From NCBI GenBank assembly GCA_040757065.1, contig JBFLXR010000014.1, positions 1 to 64,000 on the forward strand: a stretch of 64,000 bases of DNA. The letters run 5' to 3'. Position 1 is the stretch's first letter; every line of letters starts with the position of its first letter. The DNA is from JBFLXR01 sp040757065. GTDB lineage: Bacteria; Pseudomonadota; Gammaproteobacteria; Burkholderiales; Gallionellaceae. The translations under genes and the position numbers were made by a program. Below, in pieces: positions 41,383-49,652 of the stretch. The notes below the pieces were generated by a model, which was not told the DNA's origin, ran no database searches, and saw only the letters and a list, made by a program, of their open reading frames with translations.

Positions 41383-42175
41383 GGGCGGCCTCTTCGGTGA
41401 ATGCGATAGCGGCATACCCGACCACGCCGTCGTGCGGGCCGGCGGTGTCGCCTGAATTGCGCAAGTCGAGCAGATGTGCCTGCATGCGCCGTCTTCGTAC
41501 GCTTTCCAGTAAGCCGTTAATGGGTACGGCACCGCAGGCTTGCTCATGGTGCGGTAGCGGTTCGAGCGCCAGAATGGCGTCAACAGTCACGCGGTCGATT
41601 TGCCGGGCAGCCCGGTAAGACAGGTAATGCGAGAGATCGGAGCTGACCAGAATCAGCGTTTCCGATCCGCCCCACAGGCGGTCGATGACCTCCGCCACTT
41701 CTTCCGTGCTGGCATGCCCGACGACCAGCGGTACCAGGGTGAAGTCCCTCAGAACGGTTTGCAGAAACGGTAACTGTACTTCCAGTGCGTGTTCCTGAGT
41801 ATGCGCGCGCGGGTTGAGGCTGATTTGCGGTAAACCGGCCAGCGTTTGTATGGCTGCCTGATCGAGAGGGATGTCGCCGAGGGGGGTAGCGAAGGACTCA
41901 GCGTCGGAGAGTGCGAGTCCGCGTAGCGGTACGCGGTGCGCCGGGCCGAGCAATATGACACGCCGGATGCGCTCGGCAAGCGGTTGCAGGCAGGCATAGG
42001 CGCTGGCGGCGACCGGGCCGGAATAAATGTATCCGGCATGCGGCACGATCATGGCTTTGGGGATTAAATCGGCATGCGGGGCATGCGCAAGCAAGTCGCG
42101 AACCGTCCGTTCAAGATCGGTCGGCGACTCGGGGTAGAACAATCCGGCTACGGCGGCGCTGCGAACAGTTCCCAT
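41366..42175 (-). CDS. amrB: AmmeMemoRadiSam system protein B (Memo)
   Basis: A Memo-family protein, 269 residues, in the dioxygenase-like LigB fold. Conserved residues of the putative metal/active site are visible: PHAGYIYSG, GPAH, EHALEVQLPFL, SSDLSHY and the Cys in ACGAVP. Human MEMO1 binds iron and affects signalling and redox; the bacterial role is unknown. First gene of the trio; 69 bases separate it from the ankyrin gene on the same strand. Confidence 0.93.
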   Translation of the reverse strand: MGTVRSAAVAGLFYPESPTDLERTVRDLLAHAPHADLIPKAMIVPHAGYIYSGPVAASAYACLQPLAERIRRVILLGPAHRVPLRGLALSDAESFATPLGDIPLDQAAIQTLAGLPQISLNPRAHTQEHALEVQLPFLQTVLRDFTLVPLVVGHASTEEVAEVIDRLWGGSETLILVSSDLSHYLSYRAARQIDRVTVDAILALEPLPHHEQACGAVPINGLLESVRRRRMQAHLLDLRNSGDTAGPHDGVVGYAAIAFTEEAAHAHAG

Positions 42176-42244
42176 TTTGTTCCCCTACGGCAGGTTGCCT
42201 GTAATGTTGGGGTGCTGGTTCGTATTTTCAATGGGTTGCGTGGT

Positions 42245-43144
42245 TCAGGCAAGCGATTTTTCGAGTAGTGCGGCAATTTGGTCGTGGTGGTTTTTTCTGG
42301 CGAGCGAGAGTGGGGTGCTGCCGTCTTCGTGACGGACATCCGGGGCAGCGTGTTTGGTGAGCAATAGCTTTACGATGGCGAAGTGACCGTTGGAGGCGGC
42401 TTTGTGTAAGGGTGTCCAGCCGTCGAAGCTGCCTAGATTGACATCCGCACCGCATGCGATCAGTTGACCGGCTGCCAGCAAGTGACCGCGTGCCGCAGCT
42501 TGCATCAACGGCGTCCACCCGGATTGGCTTTGGGTGTTGCAATCGGCGCGATGGTCGAGCAGTAGTTTGATTACATTGCTACAACCATTGTATGCCGCCC
42601 AGTGTATAGGGCAATAACCCATGTTATCTCTGGCCTGCACATCCGCACCGTACTGGAGCAACAGTTCTGCAATAGGTTCGCTGCCGTTAAAGGCGGAAAC
42701 CATCAGCGGTGTCCAGCCGCGTTCATCGGTCAGGTTGCTCTCGAAACCGCGGATCAGCATAGATTGAACGGCTCCGCAGTTGCCGCCTTCGATAACTTTC
42801 ATGAAAGTGCGTGCGCGGTGATGCGGATCTTCTTGTTCGATGGTGCGCTGATCCTTCCCCGCATTGTGGGGGTCGACCACTTCCCAAATGTCTGCCTGCT
42901 TTTCCTGAGGCTTGAGATGGTCGTGGATGACGCTCAGCCGGAAAAGTTCTTTGGCGACCTCGGGCGGAAAACCTTGGCGTACCTCACCGCGCTGGTTAAC
43001 CAGCAATTCTTCGAAATAGGCAGTGCAAGCCGGGGTGCCCCAGAGTTCGGCGATGCGATGGAGAATGCGCAGGAATTGTTTTTCCAATGCATGAGGATAA
43101 TAGGCTTCTTCGCCTCCTATCATGCGCAATATCTGTTCATTCAT
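42245..43144 (-). CDS. Ankyrin-repeat protein
   Basis: A 299-residue cytoplasmic protein. An N-terminal non-repeat part (about 1-110; MNEQILRMIGGEEAYYPHALEKQ) has no family I recognise; it is followed by about five ankyrin repeats (about 115-295), each with the G-TPL-A motif such as GWTPLMVSAFNGSEPIAELLL and DGWTPLHKAASNGH. No signal peptide or catalytic motif. The ATG at 43144 begins the conserved-looking sequence. It probably binds another protein; no toxin or secretion gene is nearby. Confidence 0.88.
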   Translation of the reverse strand: MNEQILRMIGGEEAYYPHALEKQFLRILHRIAELWGTPACTAYFEELLVNQRGEVRQGFPPEVAKELFRLSVIHDHLKPQEKQADIWEVVDPHNAGKDQRTIEQEDPHHRARTFMKVIEGGNCGAVQSMLIRGFESNLTDERGWTPLMVSAFNGSEPIAELLLQYGADVQARDNMGYCPIHWAAYNGCSNVIKLLLDHRADCNTQSQSGWTPLMQAAARGHLLAAGQLIACGADVNLGSFDGWTPLHKAASNGHFAIVKLLLTKHAAPDVRHEDGSTPLSLARKNHHDQIAALLEKSLA

Positions 43145-43251
43145 CGCGGGTTGTACCTGCCTCTTAGCGAAATTCGGTTCGAAATGCCGATGCTGCAAAG
43201 TTTAGCGGTAAAGTTATGCCGCCGTCCAGCCGCCCGGTTAGTCGTGCATCG

Positions 43252-45198
43252 TCATGCTGGTCGGCGAGGCGGCGCAGCCAGAAAATCGACGGCCTCGCCT
43301 TCGTTGCGCGTCCGGCGGAAGGGAGGCAAACTTTGCCAGATGCGTCGACCATAGGGCTTGTCGACCAGCCGCGGATCGCAAATCGTTAATACCCCGCGGT
43401 CGCTTTCGTCGCGGATCAGTCGTCCTGCACCCTGCTTGAGAGTAATGGCGGCACGCGGTAATTGGTATTCCATAAACGCGTTGCGTCCGGCGCGGTTGAG
43501 TTGTTCGATGCGGGCGGCGAGCACGGGGTCGTCCGGCGGCGCAAAGGGCAGTTTATCGATGACCACCAGCGACAGCGCTTCGCCGCGCACGTCCACGCCT
43601 TCCCAAAACGATTGGCTGCCGAGCAGCACGGCGTTGCCCAGTTGGCGGAAGCGGTCGAGCAAATCGCTTTTCGAGCCTTGTCCTTGCAGCAGCAGAGGGT
43701 AAGGCCAATGCCGCAGATCGAATTCCGCTTGCAGCAATTCGTGCGCCCGTTGCATGGCACGCAGGCTGGTGAATAACAGAAAGGCGCGTCCCTTGCTGGC
43801 TTCGATCAGCGGCAAGGCGGCACGCACGACGGCTTCGGTGTAGCCCGGACTATTCGGTTCCGGCATGCCGGTTGGTACATACAGCATGGCTTGCTCGGGA
43901 TAGTTGAACGGGCTGTCCCAACAGGCGGTTTGCGCTTCGATTAGCCCCATTTCGTGCTGGTAGTGCGAAAAATCCTGCTTTACCGCTAGCGTAGCGGAAG
44001 TGAAAATCCAAGCGCGCGGGTGCCCCCCGATCTGGCGGGCGAAAATTTCCGCGATCGAGAGCGGTGTGATGTTCAGTTGTACCGAATGGCGGAAGACCTC
44101 CAGCCAGCGCACGTTTTCAGTCTCTTCCTTATTTTGCCAGGCCTTCAGCTTTTCCAGTAACGACAGACTGCGCTGCCAGCAATTCTCCAGCCCTTCGCTG
44201 CGCTCGGCTTGCTTTTCTAATAGCTCGCTTAAATCCATCAACTTCAGCAGCAGGGTGTCGAATGCTGTTTGCCAGCCACTGATTTTGGCCGTGCCACTGG
44301 CAGGCATCCGACCTTCGAATTTAAAAATCAGCCGGAAGTCTTTCGCCGCTTTTTCCAATGTGTCGGCTGCGACCGGGAGTGGCGCAAAATCTTTGGCGGA
44401 TGCGGCAGCTTCCAGGCGTGTATCGCGCGCCAATTCTAATAGTTGCGTTGTAGATAAACTTTCGCCGAAAAACAGGCTGGCGGTTTCCGGGAGCTGATGT
44501 GCTTCGTCGAAGATCACGGTGTTGCAGGCGGGCAATAGCTCGGCCACGCCTTCGTCGCGCAGCATTACGTCGGCAAAGAACAGGTGATGATTAACTACCA
44601 CCACATCGGCTTCCATGGCTTCCTTACGCGCTTTGAGGACGAAGCAGTCCTTATACTGCGGGCATTCCTGCCCCAGGCAGTTGTCGCGCGTCGAAGTGAC
44701 GTGCGCCCAGACGGTCGCATCTTCCGGTACGTCGGACAGGCCGCCTTTGTCGCCGGACTGGGTGACTTTGGCGTATTGCGCGATTTTGCTCAGATGGCGC
44801 ACATCCTCGCGCGAAGCGAATCGACCGTCGCTGAGGGCGCGCTCCAGATGGTAGTGGCACAGATAATTGGCGCGCCCTTTCAGCAAGGCAATCGAAACCG
44901 GTGCTTTCAAGGCGTTGCGCACAGTCGGTAAATCGCGCTGAAACAGCTGATCCTGCAAGGTTTTGGTGCCGGTGGAAACGATGACCTTGCCGCCCGCCAT
45001 GAGGGCAGGAGCCAGATAGGCATAGGTTTTTCCGGTGCCGGTACCCGCTTCGGCGATTAACTGACCGTTGTTGCGGATCGCTTCGGCGATGGCTTGTGCC
45101 AGTTCGATTTGCTGTGGGCGGGGACGAAAACCGGGAATGGCGTGCGCCAGAATGCCGTCCTCGGCAAAAAGCGTCTGAATATGTTCGATGCTGGTCAC
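43252..45198 (-). CDS. DinG/YoaA-family ATP-dependent helicase
   Basis: An XPD-like superfamily 2 helicase, 648 residues from a GTG at 45198. Walker A is AEAGTGTGKT, the DEAH box is VIFDEAHQLPE, and Fe-S cluster Cys are in YLCHYHLER and the CLGQECPQYKDC group between motifs Ia and II. The C-terminal motif VI is ITLKQGAGRLIRDESDRG. Length and wording are nearer to YoaA (about 636 residues, a replication-repair helicase working with holC) than to DinG. A longer open frame to 45387 is unsupported by conservation. Confidence 0.88.
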   Translation of the reverse strand: MTSIEHIQTLFAEDGILAHAIPGFRPRPQQIELAQAIAEAIRNNGQLIAEAGTGTGKTYAYLAPALMAGGKVIVSTGTKTLQDQLFQRDLPTVRNALKAPVSIALLKGRANYLCHYHLERALSDGRFASREDVRHLSKIAQYAKVTQSGDKGGLSDVPEDATVWAHVTSTRDNCLGQECPQYKDCFVLKARKEAMEADVVVVNHHLFFADVMLRDEGVAELLPACNTVIFDEAHQLPETASLFFGESLSTTQLLELARDTRLEAAASAKDFAPLPVAADTLEKAAKDFRLIFKFEGRMPASGTAKISGWQTAFDTLLLKLMDLSELLEKQAERSEGLENCWQRSLSLLEKLKAWQNKEETENVRWLEVFRHSVQLNITPLSIAEIFARQIGGHPRAWIFTSATLAVKQDFSHYQHEMGLIEAQTACWDSPFNYPEQAMLYVPTGMPEPNSPGYTEAVVRAALPLIEASKGRAFLLFTSLRAMQRAHELLQAEFDLRHWPYPLLLQGQGSKSDLLDRFRQLGNAVLLGSQSFWEGVDVRGEALSLVVIDKLPFAPPDDPVLAARIEQLNRAGRNAFMEYQLPRAAITLKQGAGRLIRDESDRGVLTICDPRLVDKPYGRRIWQSLPPFRRTRNEGEAVDFLAAPPRRPA

Positions 45199-45398
45199 GA
45201 CTGCAAACGATCCCCGGAGAGCGGGCAGGGTAAAACGGAAGGCGGCATTATGCCTGAACTGGGGCGTGTTCACACGCCTCTGTCCGGTATGGCTGAACCG
45301 ATTGCGGCAAACGCTTGTCCGGTTTCGGAGAATGCGAAATAATGGCTTACCATTCAACCGGATGGCGTGCTGCATGCGACACCACAACAGGAGGTGCA

Positions 45399-46256
45399 GT
45401 GAGAACGATTCCGTATTATGTGACCCGCGAGGCTTTGCTCCATCCCGAAATCGGCAAGACTTTATTGGAATCGGGGTCGGTACCCGATCCAGCTTTTTTG
45501 TACGCGGAGCTTGCCCGTCTGGTCTATAAAAAATTCGAGCGCGGCCCCGATGCGCGCGCGGAAATTATCGAAGCGCTGCAACGGGTCGGCTATGAGGCGG
45601 TGTTGTTTTCCAACCACGGTGCGAGCTTCGTCGATTCTCAAGCGATGGTGGTGCATCATGCCGGAAACCGGGAAGCCATCGTGGTTTTTCGCGGAACGGA
45701 GATGAAACTGGATGACTTGAGCACCGATTTGGCGGCCTGGCTGGAGCCTTGGGTGGGCGGCGGCAGGGTGCATGCCGGATTCGCCAAGGCTTTCAATGTG
45801 ATTTGGCCGGAGATTCGGATGCACCTCGACCAGTTAAGCGCTAGCCGGGTCACGTTTACCGGACATAGCTTGGGTGCGGCGCTGGCGACATTGGCTGCCA
45901 ATCTGTGGAAAGATGGTCAACTGGTGACGTTCGGTTCGCCGCGGGTCGGCGATGGGGCGTTCGTGGCTTCATTCGGGCCGTTTGAGCAAACGCGCTATGT
46001 GGACTGTTGCGATCTGGTGTGCAGTATTCCATACGAATGGCTGGAATACCGGCATTTGTCGCTGCCGCGCTATATCGACCGGGAGGGGGTGGTTCATACG
46101 CGGGCCGATGAGGCATACATGGAACTGGATCGGAATGCGGCTCGCAGCGAGTATGTCCTGCATTATCCGTTCAATGCAGAGAATGTGCCGTTTCGCGAAC
46201 TTGCCGATCATGCGCCGCTGAATTACGTCGCGGCGTTGAGGGCAGCAGCCGAATAG
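45399..46256 (+). CDS. Class 3 lipase family protein
   Basis: A predicted lipase of 285 residues with the nucleophile elbow VTFTGHSLGAALATLAA (Ser near 163), the oxyanion region AIVVFRGTE and GSPRVGDGAF containing the acid residue; the His is likely in the C-terminal NAENVPFRELADHAPLNY. No signal peptide, so it appears cytoplasmic. The start is a GTG preceded by GGAGG at 4 bases; an ATG at 45342 gives 19 more residues but a weaker site. Substrate unknown. Confidence 0.82.
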   Translation: MRTIPYYVTREALLHPEIGKTLLESGSVPDPAFLYAELARLVYKKFERGPDARAEIIEALQRVGYEAVLFSNHGASFVDSQAMVVHHAGNREAIVVFRGTEMKLDDLSTDLAAWLEPWVGGGRVHAGFAKAFNVIWPEIRMHLDQLSASRVTFTGHSLGAALATLAANLWKDGQLVTFGSPRVGDGAFVASFGPFEQTRYVDCCDLVCSIPYEWLEYRHLSLPRYIDREGVVHTRADEAYMELDRNAARSEYVLHYPFNAENVPFRELADHAPLNYVAALRAAAE

Positions 46257-46272
46257 CAATAAGTGCGCTGCG

Positions 46273-46281
46273 TGGTATGAT
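46273..46281 (+). promoter_or_regulatory. Extended -10 candidate just before hslO
   Basis: TGGTATGAT fits an extended -10 element (TGnTATAAT). It ends 8 bases before the hslO ATG, and no ribosome-binding site intervenes, so a transcript from here would be leaderless or nearly so. Confidence 0.35.
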
Positions 46282-46289
46282 CGCGCCCC

Positions 46290-47168
46290 ATGAATACGCT
46301 GACTGACTCTTTACACCGTTTTTTGTTCGAACATTCGCCGGTACGCGGTGAATGGGTGCATTTGAATACTGCCTGGCATACCGTGCAGAAACAGCACGAT
46401 TATCCTCCGGCTTTACGCTCGGCGATGGGCGAACTGATGGCGGCGGCGGCGCTGCTGGCGGCGATGCTTAAGCTGGAAGGCGCACTGATTTTGCAAATTC
46501 AGGGTTCGGGCCCGGTCTCCTTATTGGTGGTGGAGTGCGACGGTAGCTTGAATATGCGCGCAACTGCCAAGTGGAGCGGCGAGCTGGCCGGACAGACTTT
46601 GGCCGAGTTGGTCGGCGATGGCCGTTTCGTGATTACGCTCGATCCCAAGGACGGCGGACAGACTTATCAGGGCGTAGTGGCGCTGGAAGGCGAAACCGTC
46701 GCCGAAATCCTGCAAAATTATATGCAGCGCTCCGAACAGATCGAGACGCGCCTGTGGTTGGCTGCGGACGCGGATTGCGCAGCCGGATTTTTGCTGCAAA
46801 GGCTGCCCGGACAGGAAGAACCCGATACCGATGTCTGGCCGCGCGCCTGCCAGTTGGCGGCGACGATCAAAACAGACGAGTTGCTGACGCTGCCTGCACA
46901 GGAGCTGTTGCACCGCTTGTTTCACGAAGAGGATATTCGTCTGTTCGATGCGCAGCCAGTGAGTTTTCGCTGTAGTTGCTCACGACAAAACGTAGCGACG
47001 ATGCTGCGCATGCTGGGGCGCGACGAAGTGCAAGCGATTCTGGACGAGCAGGATGAAATCGAGGTGCATTGCGAATTCTGTAATGCGCGTTATGCTTTCG
47101 ATAAGGTGGATGCTGCTGCAATTTTTTCGTTGACTGCGTCTGCAGAACCGAACGACACACGACACTAG
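46290..47168 (+). CDS. hslO: Redox-regulated chaperone Hsp33
   Basis: A holdase chaperone activated by oxidation, 292 residues. The N-terminal core (about 1-230) contains the Hsp33 SLLVVECDGSLNMRATAKW; the C-terminal redox switch has the four zinc-binding Cys as CSC (about 229-231) and CEFC (about 262-265). The zinc site is complete. It converges with ubiB 21 bases downstream. Confidence 0.95.
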   Translation: MNTLTDSLHRFLFEHSPVRGEWVHLNTAWHTVQKQHDYPPALRSAMGELMAAAALLAAMLKLEGALILQIQGSGPVSLLVVECDGSLNMRATAKWSGELAGQTLAELVGDGRFVITLDPKDGGQTYQGVVALEGETVAEILQNYMQRSEQIETRLWLAADADCAAGFLLQRLPGQEEPDTDVWPRACQLAATIKTDELLTLPAQELLHRLFHEEDIRLFDAQPVSFRCSCSRQNVATMLRMLGRDEVQAILDEQDEIEVHCEFCNARYAFDKVDAAAIFSLTASAEPNDTRH

Positions 47169-47189
47169 GCGTTTTAGTTTGGGCTTGTG

Positions 47190-48872
47190 CTAGTCTTTTT
47201 TGTTCGAACGCCAGATCGAGATAATCAGCCACAAGGCATTGATCAGCGCTAGCAGAAAACCGGCCAGACCGAATAACGGTAAGCCGAACAGGGTAGGGCC
47301 GCCTTGCACGGTCATTACAATGGCCGATCCGATAATCAGCGCTGCAATCAACACACCCAGCGTGAGCCGGTTGGTGCTGTGATCGATCTGGTGTCCGAAA
47401 TGGTCGAGCCGCTTCACGTCCAGATCGATTTTCAGCCGTCCGCGCCGCGCCTCTTTCACCAGCCGCGAAAGGTCGCGCGGCAAGCCGCCGACCAGAGAAA
47501 ACACTTCATGCAATCCGCGACCGCCGCGCTTGAGTAAAGTGGCCGGGTAATAACGCTGAGTAATGACCATTTTGACGAACGGTGTCAGGTGGTCGGTCAT
47601 GTGGAAATCCGGATCGAGCTGGCGACCCAGTCCTTCTAGTGTAATCAGCGCCTTAAACAGCAAAGTGAGGTCGGACGGCAGCACGATGTTGTGGTCGCGC
47701 ATAATGGCGGTGATTTCGCTCAGCAGCGCGCCGAGGCGAATATCCTTTAACGGCACATGTTCATAGTTGAAAATAAGTTCGTTGATGTCGCGGGTTAGCT
47801 TGCTTTCGTCGACATCGGCGTCTTCCGTCCAGTCCATCAGTACATCGAGCATGGCGAGTTCGTTGCGTTGCGCCAGTGCGGCGAGGAGATTGACGATCTG
47901 ATTGCGGCGATGATCGGATAAGCGGCCCACCATGCCAAAATCCAGTAAAGCCAGCCGGTTGCCTGCCAGGTAAAATACATTGCCGGGGTGGGGGTCGGCG
48001 TGGAAATAGCCGTCCAGCAAAATCATTTTCAGCACAGCGTCCGCGCCTCGGCTGGCGAGCAGCTTGCGGTCGAGACCGGCGGCTTCGATCGCTTTCATGT
48101 CGTTGCCCGGCACGCCCTCGATGCGCTGTTGCACGTTCACAATCGGGCTGGTCCATTCCCAGTAAATCCGCGGAATGACAATGTTCGGATCTTGCTCGAA
48201 ATTGGTCGAGAAGCGGTCTTGCGCCCGTGCTTCTTGTGCCAAATCGAGTTCGCGCTGCAAAGAGCGGCCGAACTCCTGAACGATCAGCGTCGGTCGGTAA
48301 CGCTTCATTTCCTCCGTATTGGCTTCCAGCATGCCGGCGATAATTTCCAGAATATGCAGGTCGGAGGCGATCTTGGATTCGATGCCGGGACGGCGAATTT
48401 TTAGTACGACCGGTGTGCCGTCGGGTAGCTCGGCACTATGAACTTGTGCAATCGAGGCTGAGCCGCAGGGATTGCTGTTCAGATTGCGGAAAATTTCGAG
48501 CGGGGATGCCCCGAGTGCTTTGGTGAGTTCCGGCAGCAAGGTTTCGAAGCTTTGCGGCGGAACGGTGCTTTGCAGTTTCTCGAATTCCGCGATCCAGTCC
48601 GGTGGAAAAACATCCACGCGGGTGGACAGTACTTGTCCTAGTTTAACGAAAGTAGGGCCGAGTTCTTCCAGCGCCAGACGGATGCGCTGCGGGGTCGAAA
48701 GAGTTTCTTTTTCTTCGTGACCGGCGAGATGCAGTATTTGCCCCGTACGCTCCAAAACCGAGACAATGCCGCTGCGGCGCATGATATCGCCGAAACCGTA
48801 ACGTATCATCACCGAAGTGATTTCATGCAGACGCGAGAAATCGCGGATGGCAGTAACGGTTTCGAGCAGCAT
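47190..48872 (-). CDS. ubiB: UbiB/ABC1 family ubiquinone biosynthesis protein
   Basis: An atypical kinase-like ATPase supporting ubiquinone synthesis, 560 residues. Visible are the KxGQ motif (FVKLGQVLSTR), the Ala-rich loop GSASIAQVHSAEL, catalytic HADPHPGN and metal-binding LLDFGMVG, and two C-terminal membrane helices (about 500-555). It is the usual proteobacterial length. ubiE and ubiJ are not adjacent. Its upstream neighbour, a helical protein, ends 19 bases before the ubiB start. Confidence 0.93.
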   Translation of the reverse strand: MLLETVTAIRDFSRLHEITSVMIRYGFGDIMRRSGIVSVLERTGQILHLAGHEEKETLSTPQRIRLALEELGPTFVKLGQVLSTRVDVFPPDWIAEFEKLQSTVPPQSFETLLPELTKALGASPLEIFRNLNSNPCGSASIAQVHSAELPDGTPVVLKIRRPGIESKIASDLHILEIIAGMLEANTEEMKRYRPTLIVQEFGRSLQRELDLAQEARAQDRFSTNFEQDPNIVIPRIYWEWTSPIVNVQQRIEGVPGNDMKAIEAAGLDRKLLASRGADAVLKMILLDGYFHADPHPGNVFYLAGNRLALLDFGMVGRLSDHRRNQIVNLLAALAQRNELAMLDVLMDWTEDADVDESKLTRDINELIFNYEHVPLKDIRLGALLSEITAIMRDHNIVLPSDLTLLFKALITLEGLGRQLDPDFHMTDHLTPFVKMVITQRYYPATLLKRGGRGLHEVFSLVGGLPRDLSRLVKEARRGRLKIDLDVKRLDHFGHQIDHSTNRLTLGVLIAALIIGSAIVMTVQGGPTLFGLPLFGLAGFLLALINALWLIISIWRSNKKD

Positions 48873-48890
48873 CGTCGGGCGGGTTCCGGG

Positions 48891-49529
48891 TTATTTTTTC
48901 GGCTCGTGCAAAGCGTCAGCAATGCCTGCCAGAATACCGCTGGCTGCCAGTGTCAGGCGTGCACCGAATTCGCGGGCTGCACTGAGGCCGTTTGTTTGTG
49001 CGTCGTGGGTGACGCTGCGGGCATGGTTGGAAAATGCGCCGAGCGTGCTTGCAACTTGGCGTCCAGTGTCGGTACCTGTATGTCTTGCGTGTGTTAGCAG
49101 GTCGCGCCATTCGGCGCGGATGCGTTCGCCTGCCGATTCGGAAACATGCTGCACCGTACTCATAAAGGCTTCTTCAGTTTGTTTCAGGTTATCCAGGGCG
49201 ATTTTCAGATCGCCGTCGTTGAATTCCTTACCGCTGGCGGTCAGTTGCTCCAGCGCCAGATGAAAAGCTTCGGCGGATTTCTTCATGGCATCGTCCAAGC
49301 CCGCAAAGGCTTCGCCGAGTGCTTGTTTGCTGTCGGCGGCACGTTTCTCTGCGCCGATACTGATGCCTTCGGTGAGCGATTTCACGACTTCGCGCACTTC
49401 CGCACTTTCCAGCTTGCGTTGTTTGAGCGCGTTCAGTGTGAGGCTATACACCCGGCTGCGAATGTCGTTGCCTTCCGAGACCGAGGCGCTGGCCGCTTCT
49501 TTGATGGCTTCGTTGGATAGTTCGCTCAT
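48891..49529 (-). CDS. Helical protein of unknown function upstream of ubiB
   Basis: A 212-residue, Ala/Lys/Glu-rich protein predicted to be almost entirely amphipathic helix (for example about 15-115), resembling phasin- or apolipoprotein-like proteins. The C-terminus (LTLAASGILAGIADALHE) is more hydrophobic. The ATG at 49529 follows GGGGAACGGA; a longer frame to 49577 is not preferred. It is co-directional with ubiB at 18 bases spacing, suggesting a lipid- or membrane-related role (inference). Family not confidently recognised (DUF6781 is one possibility). Confidence 0.75.
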   Translation of the reverse strand: MSELSNEAIKEAASASVSEGNDIRSRVYSLTLNALKQRKLESAEVREVVKSLTEGISIGAEKRAADSKQALGEAFAGLDDAMKKSAEAFHLALEQLTASGKEFNDGDLKIALDNLKQTEEAFMSTVQHVSESAGERIRAEWRDLLTHARHTGTDTGRQVASTLGAFSNHARSVTHDAQTNGLSAAREFGARLTLAASGILAGIADALHEPKK

Positions 49530-49652
49530 TTCCGTTCCCCTATGTACGTTGAGTGAAATTCTGCAACCCGACGGCAAATATAACGCGAACTAAAAAATGC
49601 CGCAGCACTTTCATGTTGTTGTACCCTATCGACCGCGTAACCCGGAGGAAGC

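Noticed and set aside
45315..45398. Longer N-terminus for the class 3 lipase
   Set aside because: The extension has weak ribosome-binding sites and low-complexity sequence; the GTG at 45399 has a strong site.
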